The notes: generated from the letters alone by a model not told the origin. 64,000 bases of DNA from Prorocentrum cordatum (GCA_963575745.1 CAUYUJ010018060.1:200032-264031), one strand, 5' to 3'. Positions 10,335 through 21,381 are shown, counted from the first letter of the stretch. A program made the numbers and translations.

Positions 10335-11250
10335 GGTCCGGGAGACTGGAACCGAGAGAGAAAAGACGCAGGGATGACCGAAGTCAAGCCGCTGGGGGTC
10401 TGGGACTTCTATCGTAACGACGATCCTCTAAGACGAGGCGAGGAGGAAGAGAACATTGAACCGAGATAATTCGGATACCTCTCGTTCTCTGGGAAAGGGC
10501 GGACTTGCGGAATGTGTCGAGCGGCATAGTCGTTCCAGAACGTTCCAGAACATCCTGAGACCGCTCTGAAACGCTTTTGAACAATTTGCGGAGCTTCGTC
10601 CTAGTCGTGCATTGTCCCTCCACCCCAGACCCCAGCACATCGGGCGTTCTATGCGTGGACTCCCCAGAGGTCTGGACCCCTTTCATGGGACAGACGTTTC
10701 ACCCTGGATATGTGTTGTGCGGTCCTGGGGCCCGAAACCAGACCGCATAACAAGCAAAACAACATAAAGGGAACGGCCGCTTCGACTGCTCCAAAAAACT
10801 GCTACATCGTGAAACCTCTCAAGCAGAACTAATCCCCAACCTTCTCTTGCATGATCCAAGCCAGACCGATATGCGGGGCCCCAAGGCCAGACATTGCGAC
10901 CTCCCTATTTCACGGTTCCCCTTGCGACGGGAGGTATGATGACCCCAATCCCTGACTTGTAGGACTTCTGATAGGCCGCAAAATTTTTGGCTCAGCTTGG
11001 AGATATACGATGTGGGGGCGCCAATCCTCTATACGAAATCGTCCCAACAGCCCTGCTGACGGTGCAATCCCGAGTCCCCTCTCCTTGCACGGCGGCCTGG
11101 TTTTCAACCGGGGGGGGGCTCGGCGAAGTGGGGGCGAGAGGCCCTCTGTGACCTTCCCCTGCAATGTTGGAAGCCTGGACATGTTCACCAACACCAGCAC
11201 AAGGGGGTGCCTCCACCGGGGGAAGCTGATCCTGAATTTTGATGCCAGTG
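10335..11250. other. No gene seen
   Basis: Mixed-composition spacer. The only notable item is ctggggcccgaaaccag near 10726, which recurs near 11944. No coding signal could be supported. Confidence 0.35.
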
Positions 11251-11255
11251 GCACG

Positions 11256-11258
<3 letters not shown>

Positions 11259-11288
<30 letters not shown>
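11259..11288. repeat. (TC)n dinucleotide run
   Basis: Fifteen TC units. Confidence 0.95.
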
Positions 11289-11290
<2 letters not shown>

Positions 11291-11470
11291 CAACCCAGGA
11301 AACACAAATCCAACCACCGTCACCAACTTCCCCTGGTGGAGGCAACCGCCGACACCCGGAAGGCCACTCACGGAAGCTTTGGTCGTCACCATGGCGTCCA
11401 ATCGCGTGCAAAGCGGAGAGAATGCATTCCCCGCATGGCGCCATAGAGAGTTATTGGACGCTATAGAATA

Positions 11471-11540
11471 TCTGAGCGCTCTTCGGCGCTACTGGGCGCT
11501 ATTGGGCGGTACTTGGCGCTAATGAGCGCTACTGGGTGCT
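11471..11540. repeat. 10-bp tandem repeat, 7 copies
   Basis: Seven consecutive decamers of the form actgggcgct (variants attgggcggt, acttggcgct, aatgagcgct, actgggtgct), each exactly 10 bp. Similar 10-11 bp units occur inside the family E elements at about 1 kb and 15.1 kb. Confidence 0.85.
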
Positions 11541-11621
11541 ACTCGCAAATTGACATTTAAATCTAGGATGAGCAGAATTTTCCGTGACTTACGATCTGAA
11601 ACCTATATTGTGGAAGCCCGA

Positions 11622-11808
11622 AATGGGTACGGAAAGAATGGGTACAATGCCCAACAGCAAATGTTGTCCCAAACCAACAGCGGCCGCTGTTGGGCAAGCG
11701 GCCTTCTGTCTCAAATGAACACAGGCCGCGGCGGCGCGGACAGCGAGTCCTGTTCAAAATGAACAGGAACTGCTGTTGGGCATCGTACCCATTCTTTCCG
11801 TACCCATT
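11622..11808. mobile_element. TIR element, family D, with 38-bp near-perfect ends
   Basis: A 187-bp element whose first 38 bases (11622-11659, starting aatgggtacggaaagaatgg) reappear inverted at 11771-11808 with one mismatch. An internal 20-bp perfect palindrome, ccaacagcggccgctgttgg, lies near 11674. No ORF, so non-autonomous. The fresh TIR suggests a young insertion. A degraded relative is at 14408-14535. Confidence 0.85.
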
Positions 11809-12105
11809 CCGTTCGTGCCGATATATGCCCTCAGATCCGCCGGCGCGAAACATTGAAATATCGTGAGAAAAAACAAAAACACGACCAGAGCCCTGGACCT
11901 CATCTTCCTGCGTCAATTTTCGAGCCCGATCGATATGTGAGGGCCCTGGGGCCCGAAACCAGGCGGAAACGCCTGGCTCGAAAGAATTGAGACGCCAGGA
12001 TCTCAGGGACTTACTATCTACGGTGAGATGCTGTTGCATAGCGTGTCGCCCCGGCGTCACTGTCACGCTACGCCCTGTGGGACGTTGAAGCCTGGGGACT
12101 GGGAA

Positions 12106-12166
12106 GTGGATAGCATGTCGGGCCAAAGCGTGGTGGGCCAGAACCAGAGGAGCGACACGCTATCCA
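12106..12166. repeat. Inverted repeat
   Basis: gtggatagcatgtcg at 12106 and cgacacgctatccac at 12152 form 15-bp arms with one mismatch. A third related string, gcatagcgtgtcg, lies at 12037. Confidence 0.5.
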
Positions 12167-12321
12167 CAAGTTTCCAACCACAGAACCTCTATATCGGCGG
12201 TGAGCAAGGGGGGGAAGTGAGAAGGAGAAGGCCCTCTCAGAAGGCGGCGGGGCTTCTCAGAAGCCCTCCGGCCTTTTGAGAAGTTTTCTCTGTTCCTTCG
12301 GGGAAGGCTCAGAGAACTTCT

Positions 12322-12482
12322 ATCGGGGGCGACCAAGAGGGGGGCGTCCAAGAGGGGGGGGGGGCGCAAATCACGACCTGCGGCATATGCGCGGCCCAGT
12401 GGGGGGGGCAGGGACGTAACGAAATAAGAAGGCACACCATGAAATCTGAGGAAATATCATGGCCCACGCCATGATATCCACG
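12322..12482. mobile_element. TIR element, family B, copy 2 (right end lost)
   Basis: Left end tcgggggcgaccaagagggg and the perfect core palindrome atatcatggc-ccac-gccatgatat are present. The right inverted end is not found after the core. Confidence 0.6.
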
Positions 12483-13064
12483 ATAGCGCCAGGAAACCTC
12501 GAAAACTCGAAACCTCGACCTTCGAAACATTGAGCCCCTCATTCTGGTCCCCCGGCGGGGCGGGCCTTCTCAGAAGGCTCGGAAGGCCTCGGGACCCCCG
12601 AGACTTGTCCTAAAGCCTGAAGCTGGAAGGCCTCCCAAGCTGGAACGCAAACGCCCGGAAACCTCGGACTTCCCCACCCAGCCGGGCCGGCCGCCGACTG
12701 TTGGTCTCCGATGATTGCCACGATAATGGCCCCGAACCCCTTGGGAGGGGACCCAAGTTAGGAGGGCCAAGAGCACTGGGGATAGGGGCTCTTGTCTGCG
12801 GAGGTATCGAACCAAACCGCCCAGAATTGATATCCCTCATGCGAAGAAGGGGACCTCAATGAGGACACGTCTTCGCTGCGTTATTAAGGTTGAAGGCTGG
12901 GGTTCTTCTCTGCTCGATGATCTGGCACTGCCGCGCTCGCCGCCGCCGCCGCCGGCCTTGGCCGCCGCGCCCGCGCCCGCCGCGGGGGCCGGGTAGCCCC
13001 CCAGCGGGGCCGGCGGCGCTCTGCCCGCCACCGAGCCTCGGAGCCGGCCGCCGTCGGGGTCGAT

Positions 13065-13190
13065 CGTCGGTCGTCAATCGTCGGGGTCGTCAATGACGAC
13101 ATGTTGTCAGTAATCGATCGTCGATCCTGAATCGCCGCCAATCGTCGTTTCGTCAAGCGACGAAAAGTCGTCAACCGTCAGTCGTTGATC
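13065..13190. repeat. Degenerate ATCGTCGT tract
   Basis: Loose array of aatcgtcg and cgatcgtcg units. No gene in the surrounding GC-rich sequence (12840-13640). Confidence 0.5.
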
Positions 13191-13643
13191 GCCGACCGAG
13201 GTTTGGGTCGGCAATGGACACCCCCTCCCGTGGCGCGCGGAGGCGCAGGAGGCACAGCCAGGGGGGCGGAGTATCGACCCAAGATGCCCGCGCGGACCTC
13301 CCGAAATGTGTCGGGGGGACGGACGCCAACTGAGCGACGATCAGACACGGGTCTTACGCGACTCTCCCGCGCCCCAAGGCGGCCCGACGAGGACAGCGTC
13401 GTGCCGATCGCAGACCACACCCTGGCGTAACCGCCCGATCGCGAACCACACCCCGGCGTAACCGCACCCTTTCTGAGCGCCGACTGGACGCCCCCGGGCG
13501 CGCACCGAGGGCCTGCCGCCCCGCACCGCGTGGGGCGGCGAGCGCGGCTGGGCTCTCTGGGCGCCCTGAGGTGGCGGCCCTGCGCGGCGCGCACGTCGCC
13601 GCTCGCGCCGAGAGGGTCGCCCGAGCCTGCGGATCGCATCGGA

Positions 13644-13732
13644 TGATCCTCATCCTCCTCCTCCTCCTCCTCCTCCTCCTCATCCTCCTCGTCATCATCA
13701 TCCTCATCCTCATCCTCATCCTCATCATCATT

Positions 13733-13805
<73 letters not shown>

Positions 13806-13824
13806 GCATCAGCATCAGCATCAG

Positions 13825-13856
<32 letters not shown>

Positions 13857-14157
13857 GCATCATCATCAGCAGCAGCATCATCAGCATCAGCATCATAACC
13901 ATCATCATCAGCAGCATCATCATCGGCCTCCTCATCAACACCAGCAGTATCATCAGCAGCATCATCATCCTCATCAGCACCACAACCATACTACCACCAG
14001 CGTCATCAACATCATCACCATCATCAGCATCAGCATCGTCAGCATCAGCACCATCATCAGCATCATCATCATCAGCAGCATCAGCTGCAGCAGCAGTCGT
14101 CGTCATCGTCATCATCATCATGATCATGATCATCATCATCATCATCATCAGCATCAC

Positions 14158-14190
<33 letters not shown>

Positions 14191-14360
14191 AATCAGCATC
14201 ATCATCATAATCATCATCATCATCATCATCAGCATCCCCATCAGCATCAGCATCACCATCAGCATCAGCATCAGCATCAGCATCATCATCATCATCATCA
14301 GTATCATCATCATCAACACCATAATCGGCATCATCCCATCCTCAACATCATCATCACCAT
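13644..14360. repeat. (CAT)n/(CTC)n microsatellite
   Basis: About 700 bp beginning with CTC units and passing into CAT with CAG interruptions. Ile, Ser and Met runs in open frames are artefacts of the repeat. Confidence 0.95.
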
Positions 14361-14407
14361 CATGATCAGGGGGAATACGGTACGCCCGACATGGACACAT
14401 AGGATAA

Positions 14408-14535
14408 ACATGGTACGATAGCCAACAGCAAATACTATCCAAAACCGACAGCGGCCGCTGTCGGGCAGGAGGTTTTCTGTCTCCAATCTCCAATGGAAAA
14501 CGCCCGTGTCCACGCCGACAACGATTCCTGTTCTG
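14408..14535. mobile_element. Family D element, degraded copy
   Basis: Matches 11640-11760: ggtacgatagccaacagcaa, then gacagcggccgctgtcggg and ttttctgtctc. The right TIR is absent, and a family H element begins where it should be. Confidence 0.55.
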
Positions 14536-14539
14536 ACTA

Positions 14540-14708
14540 CCTGCCAGACCACCCCAAATCAACCTGAAGACCCGAACTTCGGGTTGGGGGGGGGGGGGGG
14601 CACAGGTTCCATGTGTTTGCTCCATGTTCCCCGACCCGCCCTTAAAAAAATTGGAAACCGAAGGCAAATTGAGGCCGTTGGGTTGGGGTGGTTTGGTGGG
14701 CGGAGATG
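14540..14708. mobile_element. TIR element, family H, copy 1
   Basis: Left arm ctgccagaccaccccaaatc...gaagacccgaacttcgggtt and right arm ...ccgttgggttggggtggttt are inverted relatives around a G-run. Same arrangement as 15816-15987. Confidence 0.55.
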
Positions 14709-14854
14709 TTCGGAATTGGCATGAACTACTGTCGGCCTTCGTGCCCAATCGCTCCGCACACGTGTCGATCGCACCTCGGCCTCTGAGCGCCCTCGCAGAG
14801 GTCCCAGGACCGTCAACAACGGCTCGGGACAGAAAGTCGGTCCCAGGGAATGGG

Positions 14855-15008
14855 TCGGGCGTGTCCTCCTACAGGCGGATTTTGGATGACAGATAAAAAA
14901 TCTAAAAATGCTCCAGAACAGCCCACAAATAGTAACCATGCCGTCCCCGATGTTTGAAACAATGTTTAACTATTCTTGGTTATTCCTCCTTAAGAGGGAC
15001 AAGCCCGA
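14855..15008. mobile_element. TIR element, family A, copy 2
   Basis: Left tcgggcgtgtcctcctacag, right cctccttaagagggacaagc then ccga. AT-rich interior as in the other copies, 154 bp. Confidence 0.75.
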
Positions 15009-15039
15009 TTTAATTCCGGGGAATGGGTCGACACCACTG

Positions 15040-15229
15040 GCAACTCACGGGAGCCTCCCATCTCATCTTGCTGGCTCCCTCAAACCGACGCTGACCGACA
15101 CTTATCGACGCGCTAATCGACTCTAGATCGTCGCTTCTCCATCGACTGCCAGACGCTGAGTGCACGCTGATCCACTCTAGAGACGGACTTCCGAGGACAC
15201 AAAAGTTAATAAACCTCCCATGAACTGCT
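15040..15229. mobile_element. TIR element, family E, copy 2
   Basis: Ends ggcaactcacgggagcctcc and, inverted, agcagttcatgggaggttt. Interior repeats of cgacgctgaccgac type as in the copy at 936. It lies directly between family A and the mariner-type element. Confidence 0.55.
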
Positions 15230-15238
15230 ACCGACGTA

Positions 15239-15403
15239 CAGTGGGGGCCAATTCACAAGAAACATTCCACAAGAAAGACCCCAGGACGTCCGTTGATTGT
15301 TGGTGTGGGAGCGTCACGCTTCCCATCGCAAAACCATCGAAACCCAAGAATTCCAGGGCACCCTGGAGGCAAGCAGGGTGTTTCTTGGCATGGGCCCCCA
15401 CTG
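15239..15403 (+). mobile_element. Tc1/mariner-type MITE, copy 2 (best copy)
   Basis: 165 bp starting CAGTGGGGGCCAATTCACAA and ending GGCATGGGCCCCCACTG, with TA immediately outside both ends (15237-15238 and 15404-15405). Inverted ends are about 25 bp long. TA target duplication plus CAGT termini are the established hallmark of Tc1/mariner superfamily insertions. No transposase is encoded. Confidence 0.8.
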
Positions 15404-15815
15404 TAAAGGGTGGGGCAACGCATCAACTCATGTGGCTGGCTTTCCTGGCGCCCCCCGGCGCAGTGGGAGGCGCTAGCGCATCGAGGAAGGGCGCTTGGCG
15501 TATCGGGACCAAAACCAGCGGCATACAGCGGCGGGTTTCCTACCCCCCCTCACCGTGAACGTTCCTATCCCCTTCTTCGTCCGACTCCAGAGGGGGCGGG
15601 CGGCGGCCACCCGGGCGACGGGCTATCACTCGGGCTACGTCGGCCGCCATCACTGGGCGGTCTCCTGCAGGCATCGTGCTGTATCTCTCGGGCGACGTCA
15701 GCCGACCACCTCACCGACCCTGGCAGAGCCCATCCTGGGCCCGGGATCGGCGCACAGGTCGGTGAGGTGGTCGTCCACGTTCCCTGAACTCGAATTCTCT
15801 GGCAGCCAGCTGACG

Positions 15816-15987
15816 ACCTGCCCGACCACCCTAACCCAGCCCGAAGACCCGCATTTCGGGTTGGGGGGGGGGCGGGCTTCAGATGTGGTTTTGTTGTCAA
15901 TGTTCTCCGACGCCCCCCTCCCCCCTGTAAACGGAGGGCGAATCGGGGCCTTCGGGTTGGGTTGGGCTGGTTTTGGGTCGGGCATGT
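15816..15987. mobile_element. TIR element, family H, copy 2
   Basis: Left gacctgcccgaccaccctaa and right (inverted) gacatgcccgacccaaaacc, followed by shared acc-cagcccgaag. The right arm overlaps the left end of the family A copy starting at 15978, so the two families share a terminal string or one inserted into the other. Confidence 0.6.
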
Positions 15988-16130
15988 CTCCCTAAAGGCT
16001 GATCTGGAAGAAACGAAAAAAATAGTGAAACACCTGCGCATAACAGAAAAAACAGAAATATCCGACAAATCGTCCCCATACGATTTTGGGGCTATTTTTG
16101 AATTGCCCTCATGTAGAGGGACACGACCGA
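15978..16130. mobile_element. TIR element, family A, copy 3
   Basis: Left tcgggcatgtctccctaaag, right ccctcatgtagagggacacg. AT-rich interior with an adenine-rich string near 16010-16060. 153 bp. Confidence 0.7.
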
Positions 16131-16652
16131 CTTAAGGCTGATTTGAGGGCGGTGACCGTCGTGCTGCCGCGAGGAGCGCCGAACGACGAGCCTAAAGGGG
16201 CTCCTCGGGCCACGCCGCGCTTCGGCAACGATCGGGCCCCCCCCAGCGCAGACCTGGGGAATCGGGCCCGAGAACCACGAGCCCCCTTCGGGACCCACTG
16301 GAGCCCAGAGATCTGACGCCCCCCCCCAAAAAAATAGAGCGGCGGGATGTTGGCAATGCTCGATCTCTGGGGGCCGTCGCAAGGCCCTCGCAAAAAAACG
16401 GCTCAGGACGAGAAGGCGGCGGCCCCAGGCAAGTGGTTTGGACCTCTGGGGCCCACGCATCGAAAAAATTGAAGCAGCCAGACCAGCCAGATGTCTGGGA
16501 ATAACGGGGGGCGCCCCTGGAAGGGAGGCAGGAGTTCGATCTGCTGGTGCACCGAACTGCCCCCCGCGTGCCCCACCTGTCCGCAAATCTCGGGAGCTGC
16601 CTGCGGGGCGGGGGCATCTGTTTTGGGCGACTCGGTGCAAAAGCCGATCGAA
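16131..16652. other. No gene seen
   Basis: GC-rich spacer with C and A homopolymers near 16320. Open frames in several directions show no convincing composition. Confidence 0.35.
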
Positions 16653-16709
16653 CTCACACACACACACAGACACACACACACACACACATACACACACATA
16701 CACACAGAA

Positions 16710-16762
<53 letters not shown>

Positions 16763-16810
16763 CGCACACACACACACGCACACGCACACGCACACGCACA
16801 CACACACACA

Positions 16811-16842
<32 letters not shown>
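16653..16842. repeat. (CA)n microsatellite
   Basis: Nearly 190 bp of CA with occasional CG, TA and GA interruptions. Confidence 0.95.
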
Positions 16843-17144
16843 GGGGTACACACACCCCTTTGCGGGATCCCGCTCCCCCCCTGAACACAACATGGTACTT
16901 CTTCCAGCGCCTTTGCGAGCCGAATGGGCAAAATGAATGGTGAGCCTGCCCCGAACCGCTGGGTTCCAGGGCGCCCTGCCGTAAGTAGAGAAACAAAACA
17001 AAGAACGGCACAAACAGAAGCGCGCGGGACGGCGCGCGCGGAACGTCGAGCGCGCCGGGAACGGCCCCGGAAGCGCTGCCGAGGGGGCCCAGGGCCGGTC
17101 CAGGACATCCGCGCGGACCTCCGAGAAATCCTGTTATGCTTAGG

Positions 17145-17283
17145 TCGGGCATGTCCTCTTACAGGGGGATTTGGGGCGAACAAAAAAATAATGGCAACAC
17201 AGATTCACAAATAGTCAAAAAATTGTCCCCACACTACTTCTGGACTATTTTTGAATATTCCTCCTGTACAGGGACGTGCCCGA
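17145..17283. mobile_element. TIR element, family A, copy 4
   Basis: Left tcgggcatgtcctcttacag, right cctcctgtacagggacgtgc then ccga. 139 bp, the shortest full copy. Confidence 0.75.
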
Positions 17284-17398
17284 TTTAAATGTTATGCCGT
17301 CGTTCGCTCTCCGAGGAATGGCTCGCCCTCTCCAAGGACCCCGTGCGGCCGCGCACGCCGCGGCCGTGCCAGGCGCCAGCCCGGCAAGGACTCTGGGG

Positions 17399-17640
17399 GA
17401 GGAAGGAGGAGGGGGAGGAGGAGGAGGAGGAGGAGGAGGAGGAGGAGGAGGAGGAGGAGGAGGCGGAGGCGGAGGCGGAGGAGGAAAAAGAGAGGGTGGG
17501 GAGGAGGAGGAGGAGGCGGAGGAGGAAAAAGAGAGGGTGGGGAGGAGGAGGAGGAGGAGGAGGAGGAGGAGGAGGAGTAGGAGGAGGAGAGAAGCAGGAG
17601 GAGGAGAAGGAGGAGGAGGAGGCGGAGGAGGAAGCCGCCT
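17399..17640. repeat. (GGA)n microsatellite
   Basis: Includes a duplicated block, ggcggaggaggaaaaagaga, around 17475 and 17515. Confidence 0.9.
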
Positions 17641-17879
17641 CTGCAGGATACCGAATCGAACAGACATAAACTGCCAAAGGTCCGTGCAAAGATCCTTGGT
17701 CGGATATGCTGGGTCGGCCACGGGTCCCCTGCCCCCAGTGCGCGCAGCGCACCGGGCGCGGCGCCAGAGACGCCGCCGGGGGGGCCTCCCGCGCCGACCC
17801 AGGAAATCCGCGCGCGGACCTCGGGGGGCGGATAGGTAAAGCCCAAGAGGGGGAATACAAACTAGCATTTCGGGCCTTT

Positions 17880-18890
17880 CCCACCAGGATGGCCCCTCGA
17901 GCCCCCCAGAGGCCGGCCTCCAAGAAGCCCCCAAGAAGCGCCCCAGAGGCCCCCACGAGGCCCCAAACATCCTTCCACATGCACCCAAAAGTTCTCCAAG
18001 AGGCCGCAGAGACGCATCCCAAGAGACCATCACATTCATCCAAGAGGTTCCTGACCCAAGAAATAACTTCCACGACCGTCTCAAAAACTCACTCCATGTG
18101 GGGGTCGGCGGAATGGCGCAAGCCACTTGAATCCGCCCGCCCACCGGGCTGAAGGGCGTGTGGGACTCAATTATGAGAGCTCCTTACAATGCTTTAGTAC
18201 ACCCCCATTAATTCCCCCCCGGAGGCCTCCACCAGTCCGCAGCCCGGCTGCGCCCAAGGCCGCTTTCGGTCCCCAAGATGCGAGGCGGGAATTGATCCAT
18301 ATCCACCGCCTGAGAAACGACGTCCTGGTGCCTCAGACAGCGGGCGGTGGATATGGATATATTTTGGCCCCTGGGGGCCCGAACATATTTTGGCCCCTGA
18401 AGGCCCGAATATATCCATATCCACCGCCTGCGAGGTCCGCGAAAATTGATCCTCCAGGCGGTGGTCATGTATGAATTCCCCCCTCAGACAAGATGCCCCC
18501 AAGACGGCTTCCAAGACGAGCTCGACTTTCAGATCGTTCTGGGGACGCCTCTGGGGCGCATTTTGGCTCCATTTCGGCCCCGTCTGGGCTAGCCTTGGCC
18601 TCCAAACATCCGCTCCAGGGGCCCTCGAGAGCGCCTTTGTGGCGAAAGGCTGGTATGTCAAACAATACAACAAATACTATTGTTTTTGTTCACGATTGTC
18701 GCTTCCCCAGGGGTGACCCAGACGCTTCTTACAACTACCTTTCGGGCTCGATTGGTTTTGTTTTTGCTGTATGTTTCGTCTTTCAAACTTGGACGCTGCT
18801 TCGGGTGCGCTACGGAGTCCATTTTGGAATATTCGGGGCCCCAATTCCAAGACCCGACGGACCCAAAACGGCCTAGAACCGGCACGGTTT
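17880..18890 (+). repeat. Segmental duplication, copy 1
   Basis: Shares ordered blocks with the next kilobase: gaatccgcccgcccacc (18128) with 19324, aagacggcttccaagac (18499) with 19470, and cgcttccccaggggtgaccc (18701) with 19671. The offset drops from about 1196 to 970 bp across the family F insertion, as expected if that element inserted after duplication. The sequence is rich in ccaagaggcccc-type motifs. Confidence 0.65.
18284..18483. mobile_element. TIR element, family F, inserted in duplicated segment
   Basis: 200 bp with ends ggcgggaattgatccatatc...accgcctg and, inverted, ggggggaattcatacatgac...accgcctg. Inside, atattttggcccctg occurs twice, and the ccatatccaccgcc string is present in both orientations. 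Absent from the matching place in the second duplicate, which gives direct evidence of insertion. Confidence 0.75.
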
Positions 18891-18899
18891 TTACTGCAA

Positions 18900-19960
18900 G
18901 ACGGACGGGGCGGCCCACGAGGCCGCCAAGAGGGCCCCAAGACGACCCAAGTTGACCCGAACACGGCCCAAGAGGGCTCCCAGACGGCCCGGGAGGGCTC
19001 CAAGATCGCCCCAAGACGGCCCAAGAGGACGCCGAAAAGGCCCCACAATTGCCCAAGAGGGCCCCAGGGCGGCCCAAGAGGCCCTCAGGACGGCCCAAGA
19101 GGGGCCCAGCAGGAGGAGCCCGAACAAACTGTTCGAGCCCTCCGTCCCAAGAGGCCCCACGGGAGGCCCCAAGAGCCCTAAGAAACCGCAGGCGGCCCAT
19201 AAAACAACCGAAGACGCCCTCGACAGGCCCAGAAGAGTCCCCCCAAATCCCAGGCGGGCCCTGGCAAGGTCCCTGCTACCCTCGAATCTCTGGGATACGG
19301 ATGCCGGAACGCCTCGATCTCTTGAATCCACCCGCCCATCAAACTGAGGGGCGTATGGGACTGCACTGTGAGAGCTCCATACATGGCTTTCAGCCCCCCA
19401 TTTCCTTTCCGCTAGGGGCCTCCCCATTCTGCCGACCGGTAGCGGCAACGCCCCTGCTCGCGCTCCAAGACGGTTTCCAAACGGCGTCCAAGACAATCTC
19501 GAATGCCACACCGCTTCCGACACACTTTCGCTTCCATGTAGCCCCTCTCGGGCACCCTTCTTCACCTCCCAAATGCGCTGCCAGGGACCCGGAGTGCCTC
19601 TTAGGCCCCATTTCGCCTACAAATTTGACGCGTCAAAACTGCACGAGACCTTTGGATGTTGAAGGCTATCGCTTCGCCAGAGGTCGCCCAGACGCCTCTT
19701 GTATATTGGTCGGGCTCGAATTTGTCGGCACGTCGACATCGACGTCGCTGTTGGGACTCGATCCAGGATCAATGTTGGACGCTCCTGGGCTTCACGTGGG
19801 CCCCCAAACGAAACCCAAACTGGCCCCAGACCAGCCCGATTCCCAACGGCATTTCGACGGGGTTACGGCCCAACACGGACGTACTGTCGCCTCGGCCGAT
19901 CAACGCCCGCCTGAGCCGCATGGGTCCCTGCTTGGCTCCTTTTAGGCAGGGTTCGGGCCG
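18900..19960 (+). repeat. Segmental duplication, copy 2
   Basis: Second diverged copy of the 17880-18890 block without the family F element. The opening 300 bp is a run of gcccaagagggcccc-like motifs. Confidence 0.65.
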
Positions 19961-19964
19961 TTTT

Positions 19965-20960
19965 GGGTTGACCTTGGGCAGTGTTCGGGTTATTTCTGGC
20001 CTCGTGGTGTGGATAGTGAACAAGGGCCCAGAGAGCCAACGTCCATATCACTGATCCGTCGGTACTGATGACGGGACGCCGACCAAGCGGCAAATCGACG
20101 ATCAGCCAGCCACGCGGCACGCCTGAGCCGAATAGGCTACGGGGAAGGAACAACTATGGAGCGCAGGCAAAAACAAAAAACACAGATGCGGGGGTTCTCG
20201 TATGTTCTGCATATGTTCGTGCCGTAGTGGAGCCGTCTTCGCCTCGCCTGGCGAGAACTGGAGTGGGCGGGCGGTGAACACGCAGCGTCTTGAATCTTGT
20301 TCGGGGGGGGGTACAGGTGGGGTCGGGGCAGACGTGGGGCTGGATGGGCATCTCTCCAGACGGCCCCTGGAATCAGAACTAGTGAGCATCCAGCTGGGTC
20401 CCTGTCCTCACCCCATCTCGGGACCGCCCCTGAGCTCTGACGTCGCGAAAACATGGAACATCGTACAGCATGACGCCCAGAGACGTATAGACCCTATCTG
20501 TGAGGGCCCCGGGACCCGACCCCCTGGGCGAACACGCCCGCTCTGCAAGAAATGGCAACGCCAAGATCTGAGGGCCCGCCCCCTCTTCGAACCTCCGATC
20601 TGTTTGTGGATGCCATTACAATGGACACCCTACCAATCCTATCATTGAACTCAAATGTGTTTAAAATGTTTGAGAAATGGTCATACAAATGTGGGCACAT
20701 GCATGCTTAAGACATGCTTGACGTAGGTATTAGGCATCTGGAGAACATTTGGCAACACGCTTCCTCTCCATTGATCCTCGTCCAAAAGGGTACTCCTCTC
20801 CCTTCAGGCCACCTGCGCTCCGTGACCCCCCGACCGCGGCTTCGCCTGACCGAGGGTTCCCGAACAGGGAGCTGGCGCTGAACGACGCGCCGCCCTGCTG
20901 CGCCCTCGGGCCGCCGCCGGCAGCGCCTGCGCGGGCGGCCGGGGCGCTGCCAGGGATCTC
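19965..20960. other. No gene seen
   Basis: Mixed spacer, slightly AT-richer near 20640-20740. No element ends, coding segment or RNA gene could be supported. Confidence 0.35.
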
Positions 20961-20964
20961 TGCT

Positions 20965-21242
20965 CCTCCTCCATGCCTCCTCCTCTGCCTCCTCCTCCAT
21001 CCCTCCTCCCTCCTGCTCCTCCTCCTCCTACCTCCTGCCCCTCCTGCTCCTCCTCCTCCTGCTTCTCCTCCTCCTCATTCTCCTCCTCCTCCTCCTTCCC
21101 AGCGGCAAGCTCGCCTGCAGTTACGTTCCACATCATTGTTGTCGCTGTTTGCATTCGTGTATCTCGCCTCCCTCCTGCTCCTCCTCCTGCTCCTCCTCCT
21201 CCTCCTCCTCCTCCTCCTCCTCCTCCTCCTCCTCCTCCTCCC
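20965..21242. repeat. (CTC)n tracts
   Basis: Two pyrimidine tracts (20965-21100 and 21172-21242) separated by the 62-bp repeat described next. Confidence 0.85.
21107..21168 (+). repeat. 62-bp direct repeat, copy 1
   Basis: Nearly identical (two differences) to 22231-22292: aagctcgcctgcagttacg, then catcattgttgtcgctgttt. Low divergence over 62 bp means recent copying or constraint. Confidence 0.8.
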
Positions 21243-21381
21243 CAGCGGTGCTGACTCAAGCCAGCCGCGCCAAGGCTTCAGGGCGCCCGCGCGCGGGCCG
21301 AGCCCTGGGAGCTCGCAGCGGGCGGCGGGCCGAGGCGGCGGAGGCATCACGAGGAGGCGCGATGAGGATGCGAGGGGCCCC

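Noticed and set aside
10977-10998. ccgcaaaatttttggctcag as a possible spliced-leader relic
   Set aside because: Only 14 of 21 positions match and the diagnostic tagcca part is missing.
13571-14365. 264-codon Ile/Ser-rich frame, and the 464-codon Met-rich frame opposite
   Set aside because: Both are translations of the CAT/CTC tract.
16092-17183. Cys/Val-alternating frames
   Set aside because: Translations of the CA dinucleotide run.
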